Part shown: one piece after another, positions 47,701-59,700 of the stretch
Layout of the letters: each line of letters starts with the position of its first letter
Position numbering within the stretch: the first letter of the stretch is position 1
Assembly: GCA_022828595.1 (NCBI GenBank)
Contig: JAKGHH010000001.1
Span: 69,808,401-69,872,400, forward strand
Origin: Nelumbo lutea
Lineage: Eukaryota; Streptophyta; Magnoliopsida; Proteales; Nelumbonaceae
DNA: 64,000 nt
Direction of reading: 5' to 3'
Translations under genes and position numbers: made by a program
Notes under the pieces: generated by a model
The model's database searches: none
Told to the model about the DNA's origin: nothing
What the model saw: the letters and a program-made list of their open reading frames with translations, nothing else

Positions 47701-50700
47701 TATAATAAGTATTTAATAAGGCAATATTCATTTAAAATTATTAACTAATGAAGGCTATAATTTTATATGATAAAAATTTAAGATAGAGAATAAGTAAAAG
47801 AGAAAGAATAAGGGTTGAACCACTATTTTTTTTAACATAACAGAGAGAATAAAAAAGAACAAAAGAAAAATAAATATATAATAGAATGTATTAACACATA
47901 TTTAAGTAAAGATATAACCATAATAATGATATTATAATAGATCGCCTGTCTTGTATTTTTGTCGCCTAGGGAGGTGCCTAGTTGCTCAGATAGGCACTTT
48001 GTTGCTATAAGTCAAGGCGTTCAAGTGAGGCATCCGACCAAGGGCACCTTATTGCCTAGGTGCACATCTCAAGGAATCGTTCAACCTAAAAGCTTAAGTT
48101 GTTAGGCGAGGTCCTTGAATAGGTTTTTATTCTATAACATGCCCCCTTACGTGGAATTCTATTGGGGCTTAAAGCGTAGACAAGCATAGGTCCATCCATA
48201 CCTTGTGCTGAAATTTCATTAGTTATAATGGGGGTGACAAGGTTTGAACACTATACCACTTGATCAAACAGGCTCTGATACCAAGAAGAAAAATATAAAC
48301 AGAAAAAATAGAAGAAATTAAGAGTTTGAAAATGGAAGAGAAGAAGAAAGGATTCAGACCTAGAGAAGAAGAAGAGATGGAAGAATAAAAGGGTTACAAG
48401 AAGAGAGTTGATCATGAATCTCTCTCCAGCCACTGATAAAAAAATCTCTCTCCAGCCCAATCTAATTGTATTTATTAAACTTAATTTTTTGTACAAAGAC
48501 AAAAACACCCTTAGTAGGGTGGCTGCACACTTAAACATAACATAATAGTGGGGAGACAAATTTGGAAAAGTCTTTAACAGAAAAAAAGGTTGACGGGGAG
48601 GGACTCGGAGATTGAAGAAGGAAAAGGGGACAGGGTAGGGGAGAGGGAAGAGTGCCAAGAGGAGGAGGGGGGGGGGAGGCGGATGGAGGAAGAGGAAAAG
48701 ATAAATGAGACACAGGAAAAAAGTGAATCTAATCCAAGATGGGGAGGTGGTAATCAACACTCTTGTGGAGAGGGAAGTGACAGTGGGAAAGTCCTTGGGT
48801 TTGTTCTTCTGGAGAGGGGTGGAGTTTGCAAGGAGAGCCTTTGAACAATTTGAGAAAGATAAGAGAGAGGAGAAAATTAGAAGACAGGAGAGAAGGGAAT
48901 TAAGCAGAGGGTGGGATGAGGAGGAGCTGTTGGGGGAGGATATGTGAAGGGCCAGAGACTGTCTTCTTCAAGGAGTGAAGGAAGAGGACAGGAAGGAAGA
49001 AAGTGCTGACCTGGAATGTAAGGGGTCTGAGAGAGAGTAACAGAAGGGCAACAGTGAGAAATATGATCAGTAGACTTTGTCCTGAGGTGGTTTTGCTCCA
49101 AGAGAGAAAGCTGGAAGCTTTTAACATTGGCGTGATGGAGGAAATTTGGGGCAGGAACAGTGGGGATTGGGTGGGGTTGAATGCTGAGGGACTGTCAGAG
49201 GGTTTACTCACTCTGTGGGATTCAGGGGTTTTCAAAAAGGTTGGTGAAAAGGTGGGTAAGATCTCAATTTCAGTATGTTTGAAGGAGGTAAATGGGGACT
49301 GGTTATGGGGTGCAACAAATGTTTATGGGCCAAATTCAGAAGGGGAAAGGATCGAGTTCTGGGAGGAGTTGGAAAGGCTGAGAGGGATCGGGGGGGGGGG
49401 GGTAGGGACAGGAGGATAAGCGTGGGGATGAGGAGGTTTGGGGAGGTCAGAAGCAGGTTTGAACTTATTGATCCACCTTTGTGTGGGGGGAGATTCACGT
49501 GGTCAAACGGGCAGGTGCCGGAAATTCTTAGAAGATTGGGTAGATTCTTGTTTTCAGGGGATTGAGTGGAGTATGTGGGGGAGGTGGTGCAAGAGGTGCT
49601 CACATCAAGCATGTCGGATCATAGACCTGTGTTGTTGAGAAGTTTTGGTGCTATAAACTGGGTAAAGCCCTTCAGATTCGAGAATGTTTGGTTACATGAA
49701 CCAAATTTCTTGGCATGGGCAGAGGAAAAGTGAAAAAATATGCACGTGGAGGGTTTAGCTGGCCACAAGCTGGTGAGAAAACTGTAACTTTTGGAAGAAG
49801 AGTTGAGAAGTAGGAGGCCGGAGGTGTTGGGGGGAGAGGAGCGCAGAGAAAAGGAGGTTTTAGAAGGGCTGGAGATGGGTGGCTCTAGGAAGCTTGGAGC
49901 CTAAAAAGTTAAGCGACTTTTCTGTTAACTGGCTGGGAAGAGAGATAGAGATTGAAGAGTTCAGAGAAGCTCTGAAAAAGATAAATGGGGATAAAGCCCC
50001 AGGGCCGGATGGCTTTAACTTCAGTTTTGTCAAGGCTGGTTGGAGTTTTTTAGAGGAGGATTTCTTTCAAATGATCAAGGAATTCTGTGGCACAAAAGAA
50101 ATTGACGGGAGAATCAATGCCACTTTCCTTGCGCTGATTCAAAAGAGAGATGGAGCAGTGAACATAAAAGATTTCAGGCCAATAAGCCTGATTAGCAACC
50201 CTTACAGACTTTTGGCTAAGGTGCTGTCCAGAAGGTTGATGGGAATGATCCATGAGGTGGTGGGAGAAACCCAAATGGCTTTCGTGGAAGGGAGGCAAAT
50301 TCTAGATGGAGTTTTGGTGGCCAGTAAGTGCATTGATTCCAGGTTAAGGAGTGGGAGACTGGGGCTGGTGTGTAAAATTGACATTGAGAAGGCCTACAAC
50401 CATGTGGAATGGGGTTTCTTGGAAGAGATGTAAAGGCTCATGGGGTTTGGGGAGAAATGAAGAAGCTGGGTGTTTGCTTGTATATTCTCTGTATCATTTT
50501 CTTTACTTCTCAATGGGGTCTCTTTGGAGTTCTTTCATGCCTCTAGAGGGCTTTGACAAGGGGAACCAATTTCCCTGCTGCTGTTTGTGTTAGTGAGGGA
50601 AGGGCTGAATCTGCTAATGGTCAAGGCTTCCCAACTAGGTTGGGTTTGTAAACAGGTAGAAGAAGGGTTCGACCAGAAGAGAAAAGTCTCACTACCCAGC

Positions 50701-53700
50701 CGACCCACTTTGTATTTATAATGTATAAGATGAATTACAAAACACAGTATCGTCCCTCATTAAAGATGGGACACATAACTTAAACTTCAATAAAACAGAC
50801 TATTCACTCTCAATTAGATAGACAAAAGACCAAAATTACCCTTGTATTGTTGACTCTAACACCCCCTCAAGCTGGAGAGTATGTCATATAGTCCCAGCTA
50901 GACTTGTTCATGGGATGGGTAGCCCGACAACTTGACCCGGCCCGGTTGGCATCCCGGTTGGGCTAGGACAAGTAGTTACGCCCACGGGCCTGACCTCAGG
51001 CCCAAAACACCAAGCTCGGTTGTGTTTCGGGCTGGGCTCGGGATTTGTCAAAAAAGCCCGGCTCGACCCGACTGATTTATATAATATAAAATATATAATA
51101 TTTAGTATAATATATATTAATAATTTAATATATACATTTTTTATATTTTTTTCTTTATAATTTCTCTCTCCTCTCTCTGCTTAGCTGCTTCAGCGATAGC
51201 AGTGGCATGATCTTTAGACTTCGGTCTCGTGCCCAAGCCTGGGCTTCGAGCTTTTTATGAGGGTCGGGCTTGGCCTAAGTTGTAGGCCCGATGGTTGGGC
51301 TAGGCTCGGGCTCGGGCCTTAAAAAATCTGTTAATGAAGAGTGAAAGCCCGGCCCGAGCTCGGCCCATGAACAGGTCTAGTCCCAGCTTGTCACATATGT
51401 AATCTACTCTACCTCGAGACAACCCCTTTGTAAATAGATTTGCCCACTGGTTTCTTGGACTCCCATGAGCTGTAGTTATCACTCTATCGATCACTTTTTC
51501 TCTTACAAAGTGGTAGCTAACTTCAATATGCTTTGTTCTCTCATGGAAGACTGGATTAGAAGAAATGTGTACAACGACTTGATTATCACAATATAACCTC
51601 ATGAGTCTGTCAATTAAGAACCCCATCTCTTGTAACAAATTCTTCATACATACTAGTTCACATGTAGTATGAGCCATAGCCCTGTACTCAGCTTCTATAC
51701 TACTTCTTGCCACCATTGTTTGTTTCTTGCTCTTCCAAGTTACCATATTGCCACCAAGGAAGGTACAATATCCTGTAGTTGACCTTTTGTCTGGCACAGA
51801 ACTAGCCCAATCAACATCTGTATACCCTTTTATCTCAAGAGTTCCTCCACTTTTGTATAACAAATCACGACCTGGAGCACCCTTCAGATACCTAACTATC
51901 CTTAGAACTGCTTCCCAATGTGGAACCTGAGGATGTTGCATAAATTGACTTTCCATACTTACAACAAATGATATATCTGGTCGTGTGATAATCAGATAGT
52001 TCAATTTTCCCACCAACCTCCTGTACCTTCTAGGATCATCAAACTCTTCACCTGCATCAATATTCAACTTAGCATTAGGTTCCATAGGTGTTTCGGCTGG
52101 TTTGGCACCTAACAACCATGTTTCTTCAAGTAGGTCAAGGACATATTTCCTTTGACACAAGTTAATCCCATGCCTTGGCATCTAACAGGAATCACGGGAA
52201 GGGGGTCCTCAACTGGAACAGGAAGTGGAACCACAAGAGCAGGATAAGGAACCTTAATACTCGAGAAAAATGGGACTAACTCAAAGAAAGTGACACCTGA
52301 ACACACAAAGGATCGATTAGAGCTAGGGTTATAACACTTATACTCTTTTTGGGTCTTGGAATATCCAAGGAAGATGCATTTGGTAGTACGTGCATCTAAC
52401 TTGTCTAAACCAGGTCCTAAATTCTAAACAAAGCAAACACAACCAAAGACTCTAGGAGTAAGAGGGAATGAAGAAAGAGTAGGGAACAAGACCGAGAAAG
52501 GTGATTGACTTCTAAGGATGGACATAGGCATCCGATTGATGAGGAAACATGATGTTAGAACAACATCACTCCAAAAACGCTTTGGAACATTCAAATCAAG
52601 CACAATGGACCGAGCGGTTTCAAGTAAGTGTCGATTTTAACGTTTAGCCACTCCATTCTGTTGTGGGGCATAAGAACAAGAAGTTTGATGAATTATCCCG
52701 TGATGCTCTAAGTATTCTTGAAATGGTGTTAGGTGTATTCTTTTGCATTATCTGAGCGGAGAATTTTAACATGAACATCAAATTGGGTACGTATTTTAGC
52801 ATAAAATTTTTGAAAAATAGAGAACAATTCACTTCGATCTTTCATAAGAGAGAGCCATGTCATCCTTGAAAAGTCATCAACAAAAATTACAAAATACTTA
52901 TAACCATTGTATGATACCACTTTATTTGGACCCCAAACATCTGAATGAACTAAAGAAAAAGGACTCAAGACATGACTATCAACTCTTGGACTAAAAGAGA
53001 CTCTATGGTGTTTCCCAAGCTGACATGACTCACAATCCAACGATGGAAGATGACTTAAGGACGGAACTAACAACTTCAGAGCCTTGAGAGATGGATGACC
53101 AAGTCTGCAGTGCCACTGGAGAGGAGTAAGAGATGACTGAAAGGCTACTGGTGGGCCACCACCATCAAGGTAATACAATCCACCTGCCTCATGCTCTCCA
53201 CCAATCTTCATCCCCGTCTTGAGATCCTGAAACACACAAGAAGAGGGGTAAAAGGTTATAGAACAATTAAGTGACTTGGTTAATCTACTAACAAACATAA
53301 GGTTAAAAAGGAAACTTGGGTACATATAAAACAGAGAATAAAGATAAGGAGGTAAGATCAACATCACCAACACTACAAATAAGAGAGGTGGAACCGTTAA
53401 CAATGGTAACTGTTTTGGATGTAGAAGATTGAGAAAGTGAAGAAAACACATTTGGAGTCCCAAACATATGATCCGAGGCTCCAGAGTCAATGATCCAGTG
53501 TGAGGGTTTGGAAGCCAAGCAAGCCATACCTGAATGAGCAAGAGTAGCTGTATTCTGCTGAGAGGATGTTTGAAGGAACTTCTCATATACCTCACGTGGT
53601 ACACTCAACATTTCCTTCCCAGAAGCACTAGTGGATGTGGAGGGGGTCTGATCAGTCTGTTGGTTTTCACTAACTGTACCACTGCCACTAGTCACAGTAT

Positions 53701-56700
53701 GGTTAGCCCAAGTGTTGGGTGGACCATATAAATCATAACAGAAATTAATAGTATGTCCCTCTAATCCATAGTATGTGCATTTTCTAGTTCCATTACTCAT
53801 TCCTCTACTACGACCTCCCCTTGACTCTCGACCTCCACTGCGGCCACTAGAACGATTAAACATAGGGCCACCTTGGTTTCCTGGAAACCCACGGCCACCA
53901 CTTCCACCACCTCTATTTCCACGACATCCCCCCTCTAGCCACCACAAAACCAGATCTGTCCGAGAGAGAAGATTCTGTTGAATCAATAGAAATCCTCTGA
54001 AGATGGGCAAACACTTCTTCAAGAGAGGGGAGAGCAGACCCTCCCAGTATTTGTGCTCGAACAGGTTCATATTGAGCCTTCAAACCCACTAGAAACCTTG
54101 TCACATCAAGTTGCTCTCGTTGTTGTTGCTGAAATTGAACATATGGTGTCAGAGGATGATATACATTAAGCTCATTACGGAGATTTCTCATGCTTGCATA
54201 GTATTCCTCCAAGCTTTGGTTACCCTACTTCAGATTAGAGTACTCTTGGTAAAGCTGATATACTCTACTGGTATTATCTTGGCTAGAATAAAGTTTCTTG
54301 GCATGGTCCCAGATTTCCTTAGCCGTATCCAAGAACATAAAATTCACACTAATTTTAGGTTTCATGCTATTCCACAACCAGGTTCTAATCTGTGCACCTT
54401 CCTATTCCCAATCACTAAACCCTAGAGAATCAGAGGGGGGTTTCTCCTCTCTCACATGTTTACCTTTTTTTGGCTTTTAAAAACACCTCCACAGATTTGG
54501 CCCATGGCACATAGTTCTCACCTTTCAACTTAATTGAGGTCATTTGAACATTTAAGTAATTAGAAGAAATCATAACATCTGCCTTATTGTCACTACCATC
54601 TCCAGTTGATGCCATCCCATTAGGAGAGGTCATTCTACCATTCAGCACCACATCACACACTACTCAACAAAATATAATTATGACCACACTGCTGCTGTCA
54701 TGAATTCAGCATTCGAAAACCCTACTTTCAACTCATATATCCAGGTATGAACAGAATGAAAAGAGGTTCATATGCATACCTACCAATCCACACTGCCACA
54801 TAAATGAAATCCAAACCAAAAGGAAGCAGCCGCAGTCCACTACTAGCCGAATAGGAATTTCTGTTCAAACCTGTCCACATCCAGCCCTCTTCGTACCATC
54901 GAATAGAGGGTATTTAGTAAACCACCACAACGATCACCACTACAGCAACTGGAAGCATATTTGCCTCCAAGAACAAAAAACGACCACTTGTTTTTTGGCC
55001 CCTTACCGAACTTCCAATCTGTCTAAGAGATATTCAAAAAAAATCTGATATGGTGGCAATCCCAGGAAGACGAAGGAAGATGAGAGAAGATTTAAAAATT
55101 GAACTGGTTTCTTATTGCTCTGATACCATGTAAATAGGTAGATTAATCCTATTCAGTTCTAGGTTCGAAGTATGTAAGAAGAAGAAGAGGAGGAAAAGAA
55201 GGGTTTGGCTAGAAGAGAAAAGTCTCACTACCCAGCCGACCCACTTTGTATTTATAATGTATAAGCTGAATTACAAAAGACAGTATTGTCCCTCGTTAAA
55301 GATGGGACACGTAACTTAAACTTGAATAGAACAGACTATTCACTCTCAATTAGATAGACAAAAGACCAAAATACCCTTGTACTGTCGACTCTAACAGGGT
55401 TGAAGGCTTCAAAGTGGGTGATGAGGGTCCTTGTATTTCTCGTCTTCAGTATTCTGATGACACTCTCATTTTCTTGGATGCTTCAGTGGACCAGGTGCTG
55501 AACCTTAGGGCTATTCTGTCTAACTTCAAGATGCTCACAGGACTGAAAGTGAATCTAGCTAAGAGCTCTTTGATTGGGGTGGGGGAAATAGGGAGGGAGG
55601 AGCTGGAGCAGTTTGCTATGGTGTTTGAATGTCAGTTAGGGGAACTGCCATTTCAGTATCTGGGTCTTTCAGTAGGGTCTAAAACTTCTGCAACAGTAAT
55701 TTGGAGGCTGGTAGTTGAAAGAGTGGAGAAAATGCTGGAGAGCTGGAAAGCAAAGTATCTGTCTCTAGGGGGCAGAATCGCATTAGTAAGAAGTGTTCTC
55801 TCCAGCCTACTGACTTATTACCTCTCTTTACTCAAGATTCCAGCAAAGGTGGCAGAAAAAATTGAGAAGTTACAGAGGGATTTTTTTTTTGTGGAAAGGA
55901 GCAGGGGGAGTAAAGAAATACCATTTGGTTAATTGGGGAAAGGTGTGCAGGCCAAAAAGGGAAGGGGGTTTGGGAATTAGGAGGGTAAAGGTTTTCAACA
56001 AGGCCCTTTTGGGTAAATGGCTGTGGAGGTTTGGGTTGGTGAGGGTCTCTTTGGAGGAGGATACTAGCTGAGAAATATGGGTTGGTGAGGTTTGGCTGGG
56101 AATCAAGGGAGGTTTCAAATTCTTATGGTGTGAGTGTTTGGAAAGGAATTATGCACTTCAATCAAGTGTTTAGATCTTCAGTTAAATTTAAGGTATGTGA
56201 TGGATCAAGGATAAGATTTTGGGAGGATGAGTGGTGTGCAGCAGGAAAACTTTGTGAGGCATGCCCAAAGCTGTACAAGTTGACTGAACATCAAGTCAAG
56301 GTAGCCCACTGTTTTGAACTGGGGGGGGGTGGCCAGATTGTATGGTGCCCTAACTTTACAAGACCTTTGCTGGACCGGGAGGTAGTAGAATGTGTTTAGC
56401 TGTTGGAAATACTTCAGAAAGTTGAAGTATCTCCCACTATGAGGGATGGATTGTGGTGGAAAGAGTCCAGGAATGGGGTGTTTACTGTAAAGTCTTTCTA
56501 CATGGCGTCGGTGAAGGATCAGCTGAACTAAGATCAAGTAGAGGGGATTTGGGGGAACCTAGTTCCTTCCAGAGTGGAAGCTTTCGTTTGGTTAGTGGCC
56601 TCGGACAACATACTTACTGTTGACCATCTAAAGAGCAGAGGGATTTCCCTGGAAAATGTCTGCATATTTTGTTGGGAGAGTGAAGAAAATGTCTTTCATC

Positions 56701-59700
56701 TGTTCTACTCTTGCAAGACAGCAAAGGTCATTTGGAGTTTCTATTTTTCTTATTTGGGGTGAGTGTTTTCCAGCCTAGCTCTACAGCAGAAATATTCTCT
56801 TCCTGGCCAAACTTAAACAGCACCAGGAAAGCAAGGATAGTGTGGAGCTGCATTCCTTTTGCAGTGTTCTGGGTTCTTTGGAATGAACGAAATAGAAGGC
56901 TTTTTGAAGACAGTTCAAAGAACACTGAAACTCTAGTTGCTTTGGTTGGGAAGCTAGTAGCGGATTGGGTTTGGGTACCACCAGAATTTAATCAAATCAG
57001 CAGATCTGAAATGGGGAGGAACTTTTGGAATATTCTAGAAATTCAGCGGTTGTAATTTGGATTGTTGTCTGCTCTTATTAACAGTTAGTTTGTTGTGTGA
57101 GCAGTGGTGACACCTTGTCACCATTTGGATTGTACTCTTCTTTTTTTTTTTTTTAATAAATTTTCATTTACTCTTCAAGAAAAACCATCAAATAATAGGC
57201 TATTAGACCAATTAAACAAAGGCCCACTAAAAAAGAATGAAGAAAAGAATAATCATAAGAAAAGAACCAAGATCGGCTCAACAACAATATTCTATATGTT
57301 AGATAATATGTGAATAACTTCTACATTCTTTTAATAGATATGCTATTTACACACACAACCTGGGTGTGTGATGCCCTTTGTGCTTTATGGCCTAAGCCCT
57401 AGGTTGTAAGTGCCAAGTAGCCACTTTTGGTAGCAGTGTTTTTAATCTATACCCTTGTTATTTTGCTTAAAAATTTTCTATTTTGTTTGTGGTTCCTTTA
57501 TTATTCATTTTTGGGTTGAAAATGTGGAATTTCATAACCATTAGGTTAGTTAGAATAGGAAAGGATGAAGGATGCACAGTGAACAATCGTTAAGTTTTAT
57601 AAACGTGTAAACTTCCTTGATTCCTAAATATTAGGTTTTTTGTTTTTCCTTATTTTTTTTCTTTGTTTGAAAGAAGGTTACTGTGCAGAATATATTAGAT
57701 CCAAACAGAGTCAAAATCAGTATTTCCCTTCATGCGTGCATTTTATGCCTTTGGAATGGAGAATCAGCTGAGCACCTCCTTCACTGCCTGGAGACGGGGA
57801 GAACAGCTGGGTAACTCCCAAGCACATTGTGGACTTTTTTTGGTAGTGGCAGGGTAGAGGCCGGAAGAAGAGGAAAAACTTATTGCTGTACTATTGTACA
57901 TGTTGTGATGTGGGGGTGTGCGAAGAAAGAAATAATCGAATATTTGAAAACAAATCCAGATCCTTTGAAGACTCAATTTCTCATATAACTTGTGTAACTT
58001 ATGGGCAACTAACTCTGTGGACTTTAAAGGAATCTTGGTGCGTGATTTGCAAAGGATTATGGTTGAGTTTCTGTGCTCCTCTCCATTAATCAGCCTCACT
58101 CTGGGTCCTTTTTTTTTTTGAAAGGCAGTAAAAAGTATATTGTATTATACCTATAAAAGAAGGTGAGACACCCTCAGTGAGGGGATTTACAAAATGCTAT
58201 GCAGAAAAGACATTGTATATACAAAAGAACCCCACAACCCTTAGAAAATAATAGAGAGCCAATCAGGTCCTCACTGAAAGATTCTAGTGGATCCTTGTTA
58301 TCATATTGCAATGGAAATTAAAATAAAATTAAAAAATCTTGAATAACCAAGATCATGCCCATGGAATCAAACTGCTTGAATGACCAAGAATCTTGAATAA
58401 CTATTAGCACTTCTGCCGCATGATCATGCCCATGGAATCAGTGGGACTTTAATTTATAGTTTGTTTGGATTTCTTTTATAATTTGTTCTATTGAATGGAT
58501 GACTCCTACATTCAAGAAATGAGTGTATCTGAGATTAGGATGTTGAGATGGATGAGTGGCCTGACTAGAAAGGACAGGATCAGAAAACAACACATTAGAG
58601 AGAACATGGGAGTAGCTCTAGTTAGACAAATGAAGGAAAATCAACTGAGATGGTTTAGTCATGTGCATAGATGATAAATGACTACACAAGTGAGGAGTCA
58701 TTTGATGCAAGGAGAAGGCTCTAAAATATCAAAGGGAAGACCAAATAAAGCATGAATCTAGATTGATAAAGGGTGATTGAAGGACTTGCAATTTGACAGA
58801 AAACATAGCTTTTGATAGAACACAATGGCGGGACAGGATTTGTGTAGCTGACCCTAAATAGTTGGGATTAAGGTCAAGTTGAGTTGAGTTTCTGCAATGT
58901 TTTAAGATAAATCTAATATGTGGCACATGTCTTCCTATGTATTTCTAGTTTCAAACACTTGCAAGAACAACTTTAGGTACATGTGAAATGCCTGTTTGTA
59001 TCTAAACTGCTATATTAAATTGTATTTTTTTGTAGTTAGTGTTGCAAGACCTACTAAATTTATTTGTTTTTTAATTATTTGATTATTTATGAAAAGTTTA
59101 AGGATATTGATTATAGTTGCTTGGAAGCTGATTTTGAATGAACTTATGGGGCTAAAATATGAACATTTCACAAGAAATTTGGAGATAGTAATTTTTAGTA
59201 TACAAGTCTTTATACATGTGTATAGATGTTTGTGGTTTTTGTTTCTTTTACCATGTAATTCTGTAAATTGCTGCAGTTTCTCTCTTTTTGGCATAACAAT
59301 GCAGTACTTTATCATCCAAAAAGCAATTTTCTAACATCTGGCTTAGTATTTTTTGAGAAATTGTATCATGCAAAATGACAGGTTGGTGATATCTTTGTTT
59401 TATCAAGATGAGCTCTTTGTGATTCACGGGGTTTGCAATCATTAGAAATATAACAATCGTGAATGTTCTTTCTTTGGTTTCAGCCTCCAAAAATCAGATC
59501 GTTTATTAACAATGTTACTGCTGTTCCACTTGAGAATATAGAAGAACCTCTAAAAGGTTTTATTTGGGAGTTCGATAAGGTGTGATTTGATCCTTTGCTC
59601 TACGATTTTATGGCTGCTGACATAAAATTTGTATAATGGTTATTTGAATTTTCTTGATACAGGGAGATTTTCACCACTGGGTTGATCTTTTTAATCATTT

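Larger units (their letters stand above)
50647..55396 (-). mobile_element. Ty1/copia element (4.75 kb), internally deleted
   Basis: Two LTRs (50647-50861, 55129-55396) have GGGTT duplicated outside (50642-50646, 55397-55401). The primer site GCTCTGATACCA abuts the right LTR (55117-55128; initiator Met type), and a purine tract (GAGGGGG, 50862-50868) abuts the left LTR. Gag, protease, integrase, part of RT and RNase H are on the minus strand. The RT core is missing, so it is not autonomous. The left LTR is about 53 bp shorter than the right. Confidence 0.95.
48960..57185 (+). mobile_element. L1-type LINE, interrupted by a copia element
   Basis: The plus strand carries an apurinic-type endonuclease (48999-49640), reverse transcriptase (49879-50646 and 55402-55930) and a C-terminal zinc-binding/RNase H-like region (to 57055), then a 3' UTR with a long T-run (57140-57154) and AATAAATTTTCATTTACTCTTC near the end. 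A Glu/Arg-rich frame at 48590-48950 may be remains of ORF1 or a linker. Several stops and shifts make it inactive. The copia element 50647-55396 lies in the RT. Confidence 0.88.
44749..59483 (+). other. Intron 1 of the UPL gene, 14.7 kb, transposon-filled
   Basis: Donor GTATTGG follows codon 11 and acceptor TTGGTTTCAG precedes PPKIRSF. Inside lie two RTE 3' ends, an inverted-repeat MITE, a minus-strand decayed ORF with two L1 tails, a copia LTR fragment, an L1 split by a copia element that itself holds a hAT MITE, and another L1 3' fragment. Uncommented gaps (44749-45540, 47669-48270, 57186-57680, 58890-59483) show no recognisable gene. Confidence 0.7.

Noticed and set aside
48251..48760. 169-codon minus-strand open frame rich in Phe, Leu, Ser and Pro
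   Set aside because: It spans a copia LTR fragment and a purine-rich low-complexity stretch, with no recognisable domain.
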